Source of the DNA: JAHBNG01 sp039028975
GTDB lineage: Bacteria; Chloroflexota; Anaerolineae; Caldilineales; Caldilineaceae
Direction: 5' to 3'
DNA length: 64,000 nt
Assembly: GCA_039028975.1 (NCBI GenBank)
Contig: JBCCHB010000027.1
Location: 1 to 64,000 of the forward strand
Made by a program: the position numbers and the translations under genes. Of the stretch, positions 55,421-63,708 are shown piece by piece (within the stretch, counting starts at the first letter, position 1; every line of letters begins with the position of its first letter). The notes under the pieces were generated by a model. That model did no database searches and was not told the origin of the DNA. It saw only the letters and a program-made list of their open reading frames with translations.

Positions 55421-56422
55421 ATGGGAGCACCTAAAAAACACCCATTGGGCAATTCTGGCTTAGAGGTTAGCGAACTTGGGCTGGGAACTTGGCCTTTGTC
55501 TGTCCCGGAAAAGGGATACTTTGGCTACAGCGGTACGCCAGAAGAGCAGGCTTTGGCCGTCCTCGACACGTACGTCGAGAGCGGCGGGAATTTCATCGAT
55601 ACGGCCCTGGTTTACAACGGGGTGGAGAAGATCATCGGCAAATATCTGAAGCAGATGGGCCAGCGAGATCGGGTTCTGATCGCTTCCAAGACGTTTGCTG
55701 GCCTCAGACCCGAAACCCACGCGGAGATCGAAGCCCACATCGAGGCGGATCTGAACACCTGCCTACAAGACCTGGGTACCGACTATCTCGACCTGTACTA
55801 TCTTCATCAACCGCCGTCTGAACCCGATCTTATCGAGCGTTCGCTGGCAAAATTAACAGCGCTAAAGAAGAGCGGCCGCATCCGCGCGGTCGGGGCTTCG
55901 ATCAAGGGGCCGGACGTAACGTCAGCTACGCAAGCGTTGTGCAATACGTACATGGCGACCGGCCAGCTTGATGTTATACAACTAGTTTACAATATTTTGC
56001 GGCAGATGAATTTAAGTGCCATTGACAAAGCGCACCAGAATGGCACGGGCATCGTTGTCCGTTCTGTATTGGAAAGCGGCCTGTTAACCGGCTTCTACAA
56101 ACCAGGGCACGTCTTTGCGGAGACTGATCACCGCTCGCGATACAATCGAGAAAACCTGGAATTTATTCTTGAAAATGTCGAAGGCATTGCCGCTTTGGCC
56201 GTGCGCGAACCCTATACCTATTTGGCGCAGGTGGCCATGCGTTTTTCAATGACGCCACCAGGGGCATCCTGCATTATTATGGGGGCACAAAAGCCAGAAG
56301 AAGTAGCGATGAATTTGGCTACACTTGATTTGCCGCCATTGGATTCGGAGATTGTCAGCCAACTTCAAGCCCGCTATGGTCATCTGACGGAGATGGCGAA
56401 CTTCGGGCAGGTAATATTGTAA
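55421..56422 (+). CDS. Aldo/keto reductase
   Basis: A 333-residue NADPH-dependent reductase. LGNSGLEVSELGLGTWPLS opens the barrel, FIDTALVYNGVEKIIGKYL holds the Asp and Tyr of the tetrad, VLIASKTFAG the Lys, and YLDLYYLHQPPSEPD the His. The C-terminal CIIMGAQKPEEV is the cofactor region. AAAGGAG precedes the ATG at 55421. It lies 28 nt upstream of a hydroxyacid dehydrogenase, so they probably share a transcript. Confidence 0.92.
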   Translation: MGAPKKHPLGNSGLEVSELGLGTWPLSVPEKGYFGYSGTPEEQALAVLDTYVESGGNFIDTALVYNGVEKIIGKYLKQMGQRDRVLIASKTFAGLRPETHAEIEAHIEADLNTCLQDLGTDYLDLYYLHQPPSEPDLIERSLAKLTALKKSGRIRAVGASIKGPDVTSATQALCNTYMATGQLDVIQLVYNILRQMNLSAIDKAHQNGTGIVVRSVLESGLLTGFYKPGHVFAETDHRSRYNRENLEFILENVEGIAALAVREPYTYLAQVAMRFSMTPPGASCIIMGAQKPEEVAMNLATLDLPPLDSEIVSQLQARYGHLTEMANFGQVIL

Positions 56423-56450
56423 ACCTGTTCATCTATAATGGAGAAACAGA

Positions 56451-57494
56451 ATGCCGACCAAACCTAAAGTCATTGTCGATCCTCATAATCGGGGCGTGGA
56501 CGAAATCTTCTCAGATGCAGACCTGAATCGCCTCCATGATATGGCCGAGGTAATTTGGGGAAAAGATGAGCCAATGCCGGTCGAAGCCGTGGCGGAAGCG
56601 TTGCCCGAAGCAGAAGCGATTATCTGCGCCCGCTGGCGTTATGACGATTTGCTCTATCAGGCTCCTCATCTGCGGGCGATTCTGACCGTCGCTGGGAGCT
56701 TTCCCCTCGGGTTTGACTATGACTACTGCTATAAAAATCGAATTCACGTTTTGACCTGTGCTCCTGCCTTTGCCCGCCAAGTGGCAGAGATGGCTTTGGC
56801 TATGGCTTTGGCTGCTGGACGCGAAATCGTGGTCGGTGATCGGGCCATGCGTGCCAATGAAGAGCACTATAGAAAAGAAGGTAACGTTGGCACCTTCATG
56901 CTGTATGATCAACCGGTTGGCTTTATCGGCTACGGTAGCTTGGCCCGTAGCCTGAATCCCCTACTGAAGCCATTCAATTGTCAAATTTCTGTCTATGATC
57001 CTTGGTTAGGGAATGGATACTTGCAGCGCCAAGCGGTAACGCCGGTTGATTTAGAGACTTTAATGAGCCAGTCCCAGATCATATTTGTGTTGGCGACGCC
57101 TACGGTTGAAAACCGCGCCCTGCTTTCAAGGGAACTATTGGAAAAAATCAGACCAGGGGCAGCCTTGATTTTGGTTAGCCGCGCGCATGTGGTTGATTTT
57201 GATGCATTAACGGAGCTGGTATTAGCGGGTCGTTTCAGAGCCGCCATCGATGTTTTTCCCCGCGAACCCCTAGAGCCTGATCATCCCATTCGTCAAGCTC
57301 CCAACGCAATTTTGTCCGCGCATCGGGCTGGCACGGTAAAGGAAGGCTTGTGGGAGATTGGCGAAATGGTTCTGGATGATCTTGAGGTAATTTTGCAAGG
57401 GCTGCCCCCCCGCCGGCTGAATCAGGCTGTGCCAGAGCTTTCGGGGCGCTATGCAACCCCTCGTGTGCCATCTGGAGCCAAGAAAAGTGCTTAG
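56451..57494 (+). CDS. D-2-hydroxyacid dehydrogenase family protein
   Basis: A 347-residue enzyme. The cofactor motif is PVGFIGYGSLARSLNPLLKP. Catalytic residues: Arg in LILVSRAHVVDFDAL, Glu in DVFPREPLEPDHP and His in ILSAHRAGTVKEG, with Ala-His where Pro-His is usual. It follows the aldo/keto reductase and precedes a PhyH-like gene at 57584. The set could convert a hydroxylated acid to a keto acid, which is inference. Confidence 0.9.
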   Translation: MPTKPKVIVDPHNRGVDEIFSDADLNRLHDMAEVIWGKDEPMPVEAVAEALPEAEAIICARWRYDDLLYQAPHLRAILTVAGSFPLGFDYDYCYKNRIHVLTCAPAFARQVAEMALAMALAAGREIVVGDRAMRANEEHYRKEGNVGTFMLYDQPVGFIGYGSLARSLNPLLKPFNCQISVYDPWLGNGYLQRQAVTPVDLETLMSQSQIIFVLATPTVENRALLSRELLEKIRPGAALILVSRAHVVDFDALTELVLAGRFRAAIDVFPREPLEPDHPIRQAPNAILSAHRAGTVKEGLWEIGEMVLDDLEVILQGLPPRRLNQAVPELSGRYATPRVPSGAKKSA

Positions 57495-57583
57495 GCTGCA
57501 TTACCATTTTGACAATACTCAGCACGGATTGGGGCCAACAGCACGCTGGAAGCCGTTGCCTACGAACTAGAGCGGAGACCATT

Positions 57584-58327
57584 ATGAATGACGAACAAAA
57601 ATATCTATTCGATCTACAGGGCTATTTGATTCTAAAAGATGTTGTACCTGAGCCGATGATCACTGCCTGTAACGCTGCCTTAGACCACTTTGAAAATATG
57701 GATCCCGCTGATTACCCACCACCATTGGCCCTGGGCCTGGAGAAGACGGCGGACACGCTCTACATCTCTAACATTATGGAAGGCGATGATGTCTTTCTTC
57801 CACTGATGGATTTGCCGCCTGTGCTGGACGTAATCGGTGAAGTTACGGGCGGCCCCTATCGGCTGAATCATACGTATACGATTTACCGTTGGGGTGGCGG
57901 CTTTACGCACTTGCATATGCATGGCACGCCTATCATCCCCAAATGTCAGTATCATTGTCGCAACGGACAGATGGTTTCAACCTTGACCAAGGTCGTCTTT
58001 CCCATGCTCGATTGCGAGGCAGAAGATGGTTGTTTCGCCGTGATTCCGGGTGCCCACAAAAGCAATTTTCCGAAACCGTGGGGCAAGCACCCGGATGAAA
58101 ATCCAGTTCTAACCCCAGTGCCAGCCAAAGCGGGCGACGCCATCATTTTCACCGAGGCCCTCACCCACGGCTCGACGGTGAACACCTCAAATCGCCCTCG
58201 TCGAACCCTCTATTTCTGCTATAGTATTGGCTATATGCCCGATTGGGGTGGCCAGCACCTACGTTTTAGTAATGCCTTGGCGTCACGCCTAAGTGAAAGC
58301 AGACAAGCGCTTATTCGCCTGAAATGA
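57584..58327 (+). CDS. PhyH-like protein with non-canonical iron motif (HMH)
   Basis: A 247-residue PhyH-fold protein. At the HxD position it reads FTHLHMHGTPI, which aligns without gaps with LHSGG of the 22617 protein, so the acidic ligand is replaced (His-Met-His). Further blocks are VVFPMLDCEAEDGCFAVIPG, AHKSNFPKPWG and FTEALTHGSTVNTS followed by RRTLYFCYSIGYM. ATG 57584 follows GGAG. It is 90 nt downstream of a hydroxyacid dehydrogenase gene. Confidence 0.86.
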   Translation: MNDEQKYLFDLQGYLILKDVVPEPMITACNAALDHFENMDPADYPPPLALGLEKTADTLYISNIMEGDDVFLPLMDLPPVLDVIGEVTGGPYRLNHTYTIYRWGGGFTHLHMHGTPIIPKCQYHCRNGQMVSTLTKVVFPMLDCEAEDGCFAVIPGAHKSNFPKPWGKHPDENPVLTPVPAKAGDAIIFTEALTHGSTVNTSNRPRRTLYFCYSIGYMPDWGGQHLRFSNALASRLSESRQALIRLK

Positions 58328-58383
58328 GGACAACAATTCCAAACCGTGAACGAATCCCAATCATCCCCCTTGTAGTCTATAAT

Positions 58384-58498
58384 CAGGAGATCGCAGCGGC
58401 TTAAACCGTTGTCATTTCGAGGTACGAGAAATCTTCCGTTTTGGCCAAGTACAGATTTCTCCTCGTCCCTCGTCGAAATGACAGATTGCGATCTACTG
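58384..58498. repeat. Repeat family A element, orientation 1
   Basis: Left end CAGGAGATCGCAGCGGCTTA with GTTGTCATTTCGA; right end TCGAAATGACAGATT with GCGATCTACTG. It is the same element as 59397-59504 but in the opposite orientation; together they bracket the PhyH gene at 58559. Confidence 0.75.
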
Positions 58499-58558
58499 AT
58501 AATTAGCAAGTAGGTCATCGTTCTCTCAATTATATATGAAGATAGGAAAGGCAGTCGG

Positions 58559-59377
58559 ATGGATACCATACAAGATCAGATAGCGACGGAAATTTTAGAT
58601 ATGGCCAAAGCGCAGTTCGATCAACTTGGCTACTGTATCGTAGACGACGTTTATAGTGTCGATGAGCTTGAGGCAATGGCACTCTTCTTTGAGGAGTTCA
58701 AAAGCGAGGGGCATAAAGCCTTTCGACTTTATCACGGGGATGGTGTACTGATTGACGAGATCGATCCAGGTGAAGAATTGCTGCGAGCCATGCATCCACA
58801 TCGGTTTAGCGAGCGGGTGAAAGAGTGGTATCTCCACCCCCGCTTGGCCCAAGTATTAGCATCCCTATTAGAGCGGCCTGCGCTTGGTGCACAAACCATG
58901 TACTATTACAAGCCTCCTCAATCGGTCGGCCAAGGGATGCATCAAGACAACTTCTTTCTGCTGGCAGAACCTGCTACCTGCATTGCCGCTTGGACGCCGT
59001 TGGACGATACCGATGAAGAGAACGGCTGCTTACGCGTCGTGCCTGGGTCACATCATGAGCCAATCATCTGTCCGCCCGCCCCAGAAGAGCAAACGAACGC
59101 AACGCCGCGCCAGACGACTATCATGGATGTATTAGATGATCCGGAGATTGTGCCCATTCCAATGCGTCGAGGTCAGACTCTCTTCTTTAGTGGACAATTA
59201 ATTCACGGCTCAGAGCCAAATCGTTCCAGCACGCGAAGTCGACGTACCTTTATCGGCCATTATGTGGATAATGCAACCCAAAAATTAGCTGAGTTTTACC
59301 ACCCTATTTTGGATATGACAGGCAATGTTGTTAGTCGGATTACAATCGATGAGGGCGGCGGCCCCTGTGAAAACTGA
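58559..59377 (+). CDS. PhyH family Fe(II)/2OG dioxygenase between inverted repeats
   Basis: A 272-residue canonical PhyH enzyme. QGMHQDNFFLLAEP carries HxD, IAAWTPLDDTDEENGCLRVV then PGSHHEP is the loop, and FFSGQLIHGSEPNRSSTRSR with RTFIGHYVDNA gives the distal His and Arg. AGGAAAGG precedes the ATG. Family A elements lie 61 nt upstream and 20 nt downstream in inverted orientation, so the gene could have moved, or be inverted, as a unit. Confidence 0.9.
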   Translation: MDTIQDQIATEILDMAKAQFDQLGYCIVDDVYSVDELEAMALFFEEFKSEGHKAFRLYHGDGVLIDEIDPGEELLRAMHPHRFSERVKEWYLHPRLAQVLASLLERPALGAQTMYYYKPPQSVGQGMHQDNFFLLAEPATCIAAWTPLDDTDEENGCLRVVPGSHHEPIICPPAPEEQTNATPRQTTIMDVLDDPEIVPIPMRRGQTLFFSGQLIHGSEPNRSSTRSRRTFIGHYVDNATQKLAEFYHPILDMTGNVVSRITIDEGGGPCEN

Positions 59378-59396
59378 CTCAATGGTCAGTAGATCG

Positions 59397-59504
59397 CAAT
59401 CTGTCATTTCGACGAAGGATGAGGAGAAATCTTCTACTCGGCCAAAACGGAAGATTTCTCCCTTCGGTCAAAATGACAACGATTTGAGCCGTTGCGATCT
59501 ACTG
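59397..59504. repeat. Repeat family A element, orientation 2
   Basis: Left end CAGTAGATCGCAATCTGTCA with TTTCGACGAAGG; right end AAAATGACAACGATTTGAGC with GTTGCGATCTACTG; centre GAGAAATCTTC and GAAGATTTCTCC. Perfectly inverted in order relative to 58384-58498. A long hairpin is possible and may serve the neighbouring converging genes as a terminator. Confidence 0.75.
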
Positions 59505-59548
59505 ATAGTTGATAATTTCAAGGTAGCTGACGATGGAACATACATATA

Positions 59549-60625
59549 TCAGACCGACGGCAGTGCCGGTATCACTTCATGCATGAGTAGTTCCATAGAA
59601 CGCGTCCACTTGGCTTTATCATCCCAATCATGACCTACCATTAAGAGGGTACCAAAGCCACCCGTGCTCTCCCAAAGCGCTTGGAGTCGCCGAGTCACTT
59701 CATCTACATCCCCGACGATGGATAGTTTATCGACTGCATATTCGGGCGTGATCGCCTCATCAGGCATCTCTGGGTCTTCCTTCAAGAGTGACAAATTGCC
59801 GCGCCGAATCAGCTTAATCAGGTAATCGAAGGAGCGGGCAAAGGTTCCGCTTAATGCGTGTTCGCGGGCTTCTGCGCTCGTCTCGCCCACAAAGATGTTA
59901 CGCGTTACTCGCCATTTCGACCGATCGGGTTCAGGATGGCCTGCCTCCGCCGCGCCAGCACAATAGGTTTGCCAGTGCAAAGGCAAGGTGGACTCGGGAA
60001 CCAGGTTTGTACTCAACGGCATATAGCCACGCCGCCCTGCCGTGGCCGCAGCCAGTGAGTTGCCTTTCATGACGCTCATGGCGATGGGCGGGTGGGGCTT
60101 TTGATAGGGTTTCAGAATCGTACCCATGGCGATCTCTGGATCAACCTCATCAATGCGAATGCGCCAGGTGTCGCCTTGGAAGTCAAAGGGTGGGTCTTCC
60201 TGCCACAGTTTCAGCACCATGTCCATGCCCTCCATGGTCATCAACCCCAGTTTTTTGGGGTCTGCTGGCAGATCAAATAAACTTAGATCCGTTGTGATGG
60301 CGCTATGTCCAAAGCCGCATAGTAACCGCCCTCGTGAAAGATGATCGAGCATGGCCAGGCGCAGCGCCACATTGACCGGATGGTGATACTGGACAATGGT
60401 AACGCCCGTGCCAAAGCGAATCTGCTTGGTTCGTGGCAAGGCATTGGCAATGAAGACATCGTTGGAGGGAATCGGCTCCCAGGCCACCGAAAAATGCTGA
60501 CCGATCCAAGCCTCCGTGTAGCCTAGCTGATCGGCCAGCATCACCAATTCCAGATCTTCTTCAAAACATGCGGTGCGATCCTTTTCCGGCGGATGTACGG
60601 GCATCATAAAAAGTCCGAGTTGCAT
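59549..60625 (-). CDS. Luciferase-like flavin-dependent monooxygenase (LLM class)
   Basis: A 358-residue TIM-barrel flavin enzyme. MQLGLFMMPVHPPEKDR, ADQLGYTEAWIGQHF and IRFGTGVTIVQYHHPV are the N-terminal blocks of bacterial luciferase-like oxygenases, and RLAMLDHLSRGRLLCGFG is the phosphate-binding region. It uses reduced flavin to oxygenate a substrate; the reductase is not in the window. ATG 60625 has GGAG 9 nt upstream. A longer frame from 60772 overlaps the divergent gene and is unlikely. Expansions of such enzymes are known from SAR202 Chloroflexota. Confidence 0.9.
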   Translation of the reverse strand: MQLGLFMMPVHPPEKDRTACFEEDLELVMLADQLGYTEAWIGQHFSVAWEPIPSNDVFIANALPRTKQIRFGTGVTIVQYHHPVNVALRLAMLDHLSRGRLLCGFGHSAITTDLSLFDLPADPKKLGLMTMEGMDMVLKLWQEDPPFDFQGDTWRIRIDEVDPEIAMGTILKPYQKPHPPIAMSVMKGNSLAAATAGRRGYMPLSTNLVPESTLPLHWQTYCAGAAEAGHPEPDRSKWRVTRNIFVGETSAEAREHALSGTFARSFDYLIKLIRRGNLSLLKEDPEMPDEAITPEYAVDKLSIVGDVDEVTRRLQALWESTGGFGTLLMVGHDWDDKAKWTRSMELLMHEVIPALPSV

Positions 60626-60707
60626 GAGCTTATCTCCGTATCGAGTGTTGGATAATTTGTCCATTAGCATAGCATACTGGTGGATAGCCAACAAACACCA
60701 ATTAAAT

Positions 60708-62048
60708 ATGAACAGTAAGAATTCTAGCTCCATCTTAACCAATGTGGCAGAGGCTGTAATCACACCACCCATCGGTGTGGAAATGATTGAGCCGCGCGGA
60801 GTCCCGACGACCGGTATTCATGATGATCTATACGTCCGCGCAATCGCTTTCCATGATGGCATAACCTCCATTTGCATTGTCACGATGGATTTGCTGGGGT
60901 TGGACGTTGGGTTAATGGAGCGGGTGCAGATCGCGGTCCAGGAACGTACTGGGTTAACGCCCAAACGCCTGATGCTTGCCCCCAGCCACAACCATAGCGC
61001 ACCGCTCACCATGCCCTATGATGTGAACGTACAGCCCAACCGAGATCGGCAGTGGGAAGCCCATTTGGTCAACGTCATCGCTGAGACGGTTGTGCAAGCG
61101 CAGGCCGACTTGATGCCGGTTTCGCTCTCTGTTGGCCAATCCAACGTGCAAATTGGCCTCAACCGCCGTCTCTCTACCTTAAGTGGTACAACCATGTCGC
61201 CCAACCCTGCGGGACCTGTTGCACCTTGGGTGGATGTTCTGCGGGTGGATCGAGCGAACGGTGAGCCTCTGGCTCTGCTCTTTAGCCATGCCGCCCATCC
61301 AGTCACTGTCCACAATACCGCCACGGAATTTACAGCAGACTATCCAGGTGTGGCAGTGCGTACCATCCGTCAGCAGTTAGGCGATGGTGTGATGCCCCTC
61401 TTTGCCCAAGGCTGTGCGGCAGACATCAATGTGAACCCTTTGCGGGGTGGCTTTGCCGAAGCAGAAAAGGTGGGACGGGTGTTAGGTGAAGCTGCAATGG
61501 AAGCATCTAAGCAGCTACAAGAGTTGACCAGTAGTACGATTCAAGCCGCCACCAAGGAAATCACCCTCGACTTCGAGTTGATGGATGTCGACGTCTGCCA
61601 GCGTATCATTCAGCGTTTTGAAGAAGCCTATACGACTTTACAATCACAGGGCGCGGACCAGCAAGCACTGAACAATCAAAACACCTGCCTGGATTGGGGC
61701 GAGAAGATGTTGGCATTGGCCCGTGCGCAAGAGCCGCCACCAGGATTGCCCTTTCAGATACAAGCCTTTACGCTCGGCAAAGAGCTGGCCATCATCGGAA
61801 TGCCTCACGAACTATTTGTCGAGTACCAGCTCTTTCTGCAGCAAGAATCGCCCTTTCCTCACACCTTCGTCTTTGGCTATGTCAACTGCTGCGAGAGCTA
61901 TGTGCCGACAGCCGATGCCTACTATCTGCAAGGGTATGAGCCATACGGAGCGCAGCGGCTCTTTGGCCTACCGCGCTTGTTGCCGAACTGTGAAAAGAAG
62001 ATAAAAGAGAGCGGTCTTGGACTCTTGGAAGAGCTTTGGCGTATGTGA
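60708..62048 (+). CDS. Neutral/alkaline ceramidase-like hydrolase
   Basis: A 446-residue protein. AEAVITPPIGVEMIEPRG, MDLLGLDVGLMERVQ and LMLAPSHNHSAPLTMPYD correspond to the N-terminal domain of neutral ceramidases, where SHxHSxP holds zinc ligands. FSHAAHPVTVHNTATEFTAD then YPGVAVRTI contains further ligands, and FAQGCAADINVNPLR the catalytic region. The immunoglobulin-like C-terminal domain of classic ceramidases is absent and there is no signal peptide. Amide hydrolysis of an N-acyl compound is likely. The start has only a weak ribosome binding site. Confidence 0.82.
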   Translation: MNSKNSSSILTNVAEAVITPPIGVEMIEPRGVPTTGIHDDLYVRAIAFHDGITSICIVTMDLLGLDVGLMERVQIAVQERTGLTPKRLMLAPSHNHSAPLTMPYDVNVQPNRDRQWEAHLVNVIAETVVQAQADLMPVSLSVGQSNVQIGLNRRLSTLSGTTMSPNPAGPVAPWVDVLRVDRANGEPLALLFSHAAHPVTVHNTATEFTADYPGVAVRTIRQQLGDGVMPLFAQGCAADINVNPLRGGFAEAEKVGRVLGEAAMEASKQLQELTSSTIQAATKEITLDFELMDVDVCQRIIQRFEEAYTTLQSQGADQQALNNQNTCLDWGEKMLALARAQEPPPGLPFQIQAFTLGKELAIIGMPHELFVEYQLFLQQESPFPHTFVFGYVNCCESYVPTADAYYLQGYEPYGAQRLFGLPRLLPNCEKKIKESGLGLLEELWRM

Positions 62049-62176
62049 ATATAGTACATGGTATTAAGAATTAGTGAAGGGGGCTGGAAGCACGATCCCT
62101 AATCCCCGGTCCCTTCAGAAACTCCAGATCTCGAGTTAACTATGTATAGCCGAACGAACGAGTAAACCGCTGATTC

Positions 62177-62929
62177 TCAGTCCAGCGCTGATTCGAGATA
62201 GTAACGCTCGGTTACCATCAAGCGTGGCCTGGTGGTGGTATTGGATGAACCCGTATGCAATATACGCAGGTCCATGAGAACGACATCGCGTGGTTCGCCA
62301 TGCATTTCCACGACCTGAAGCTCAATGTCCTCAGCAGTGCCAGATGTCGCGAGAAGTTCTTCAAGAGTTGGCTGCTTCATCGAAAATAACGTCTGAAAAT
62401 ACTCATATTGCATCAGGAGCGTCTTTATTTCCTTAGAGCGTATGTGTTCGCCATTGTCCACTAGGCGGTGTGAACCTGACACCGCTAGGGTGCCACCCCC
62501 ACCCGGCACAACCGCATCGAGGCATGTAAACATCTGTACGCCGGGGGTCATCCCATGCGGTTGGCGGGGCGCATCCGTGTGCCAGGCTGGTCTCGTCCTC
62601 GTTCGAGGCAAGGTAAAGAGCAGCGAAGGTTTCCGCCTGACCTTTAGCCTCTCTCCCTCAACCAGTATATCTATGACAGCCAGTAACTCAGATGTTTCCA
62701 GGATTTTGAGTTCTTCCTTCATCATGGGTTTTGTGAATTTCGGTCGTTTTGATGTCTCGTCCAATTGCCAGGTACTATCTTGTCCTATCTTTCCCTGCCA
62801 AGCTCCCTCTTTTTCGGCCAATCCGAAAATAAACGTCTGCGCCGCATGGACTACTTCGGCTGGCAAAAATTTCTCCAGACGGAGAATGCCTGTTGTCTTA
62901 AATGTTTCTATTTGATGTTCTGTCAGCAC
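62177..62929 (-). CDS. PhyH family Fe(II)/2OG dioxygenase
   Basis: A 250-residue canonical PhyH enzyme. RPAWHTDAPRQPHGM holds HxD, QMFTCLDAVVPGGGGTLAVS then GSHRLVD is the loop, and VVLMDLRILHTGSSN with RPRLMVTERYY gives the distal His and Arg. It converges with the ceramidase-like gene. It is the last PhyH gene in the window. Confidence 0.9.
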   Translation of the reverse strand: MLTEHQIETFKTTGILRLEKFLPAEVVHAAQTFIFGLAEKEGAWQGKIGQDSTWQLDETSKRPKFTKPMMKEELKILETSELLAVIDILVEGERLKVRRKPSLLFTLPRTRTRPAWHTDAPRQPHGMTPGVQMFTCLDAVVPGGGGTLAVSGSHRLVDNGEHIRSKEIKTLLMQYEYFQTLFSMKQPTLEELLATSGTAEDIELQVVEMHGEPRDVVLMDLRILHTGSSNTTTRPRLMVTERYYLESALD

Positions 62930-63084
62930 GATTTTTCTCCTTGATGTCTAACTGTTGGTCAAAATGTCAAAATGGGAGGTGCATTTCACGCTGGGGGTGA
63001 AAAACAGTAGAAAGGAGGCTGTACTACTTGAAGTTAAGGAAAAAGGCTACTTCACTGTCAAGCAATATGCTATATTGCCATGAT

Positions 63085-63708
63085 CTACTCTTGAAGAACC
63101 GCGTCAAAGACTTGGGTAAATTGGTATTGGGGCAGTGGGCCGATCCAATCTTTGAGGATCTTGCCTTCTTCATCCAGGAGAAAGAAGTGCGGACGAGCGA
63201 TTAATGGCAGTTCATCCAAGAGCGGTTTGACGGCTGGATCGTCCGTATCCAGGTAGACAAAGTCGATCTTGTCTACATAGGCAGCTTCTAACCTGTGAAC
63301 CACAGGGGCCATACGCTGGCAGTGCGTTCACCAAAATGCAAATAACTCTATAAATTGCAGACGACCAGACGCGAGTTGAAAGGCTGCGGGATCGGTTGCA
63401 TGAAGCTCTGACGAGACGATACGAGATGGTTCAATCACCCCGCTACTTGGAGAAGTAGGTGCAGGCGAAGGAAGTGCTGTCGCTATAGACGGCCGAGAAG
63501 TTGCGGGCAAATTTGTCCGCGTAGCTCGTGGCTCTGGATCATCCTGAGCGACAGGGGAAGCTTGTGAACTGCAAGCGGCTGTCAAGCTGAGCAAGAAGAG
63601 TAGAAGAATTCTGCGGTTGTGGCGAAAACCGCCGTTTCCCATAGGAAACCAGCTAAAGAATAAACGCCGTTTTTTGCACAGAGCAGAGTATACGTGTTGA
63701 ATCGTCAC
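63085..63708 (-). CDS. Thioredoxin-like lipoprotein; candidate selenoprotein (in-frame TGA at UxxC)
   Basis: Read through one TGA, this is a 207-residue protein. The N-terminus has a signal peptide ILLLFLLSLTAACSS with a lipobox Cys, then a Pro/Ser/Thr/Ala linker to about residue 105. The thioredoxin domain starts LQFIELFAFW, where the next codon is TGA (63328-63330), followed by THCQRMAPVVHRLEAAY, IDFVYLDTDDPA, the cis-Pro loop ARPHFFLLD and LKDWIGPLPQYQFTQ. The TGA stands exactly at the first Cys of CxxC, giving UTHC if read as selenocysteine. The 80 codons after it are intact. The start overlaps the SCO1 stop as ATGA; an inner ATG at 63642 is possible. The alternative is a Cys-to-stop mutation, which would kill the gene. 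Confidence 0.7.
63292..63306 (-). promoter_or_regulatory. Candidate bacterial SECIS hairpin
   Basis: In the transcript, 21 nt after the UGA, CCUGUG-GUU-CACAGG forms a perfect 6-bp stem with a GUU loop; the loop lies 28-30 nt from the UGA. Known bacterial SECIS elements have a stem-loop within the first 40 nt or so after UGA, with G (often GU) at the start of the apical loop. The fit is good, but short hairpins occur by chance. Confidence 0.5.
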
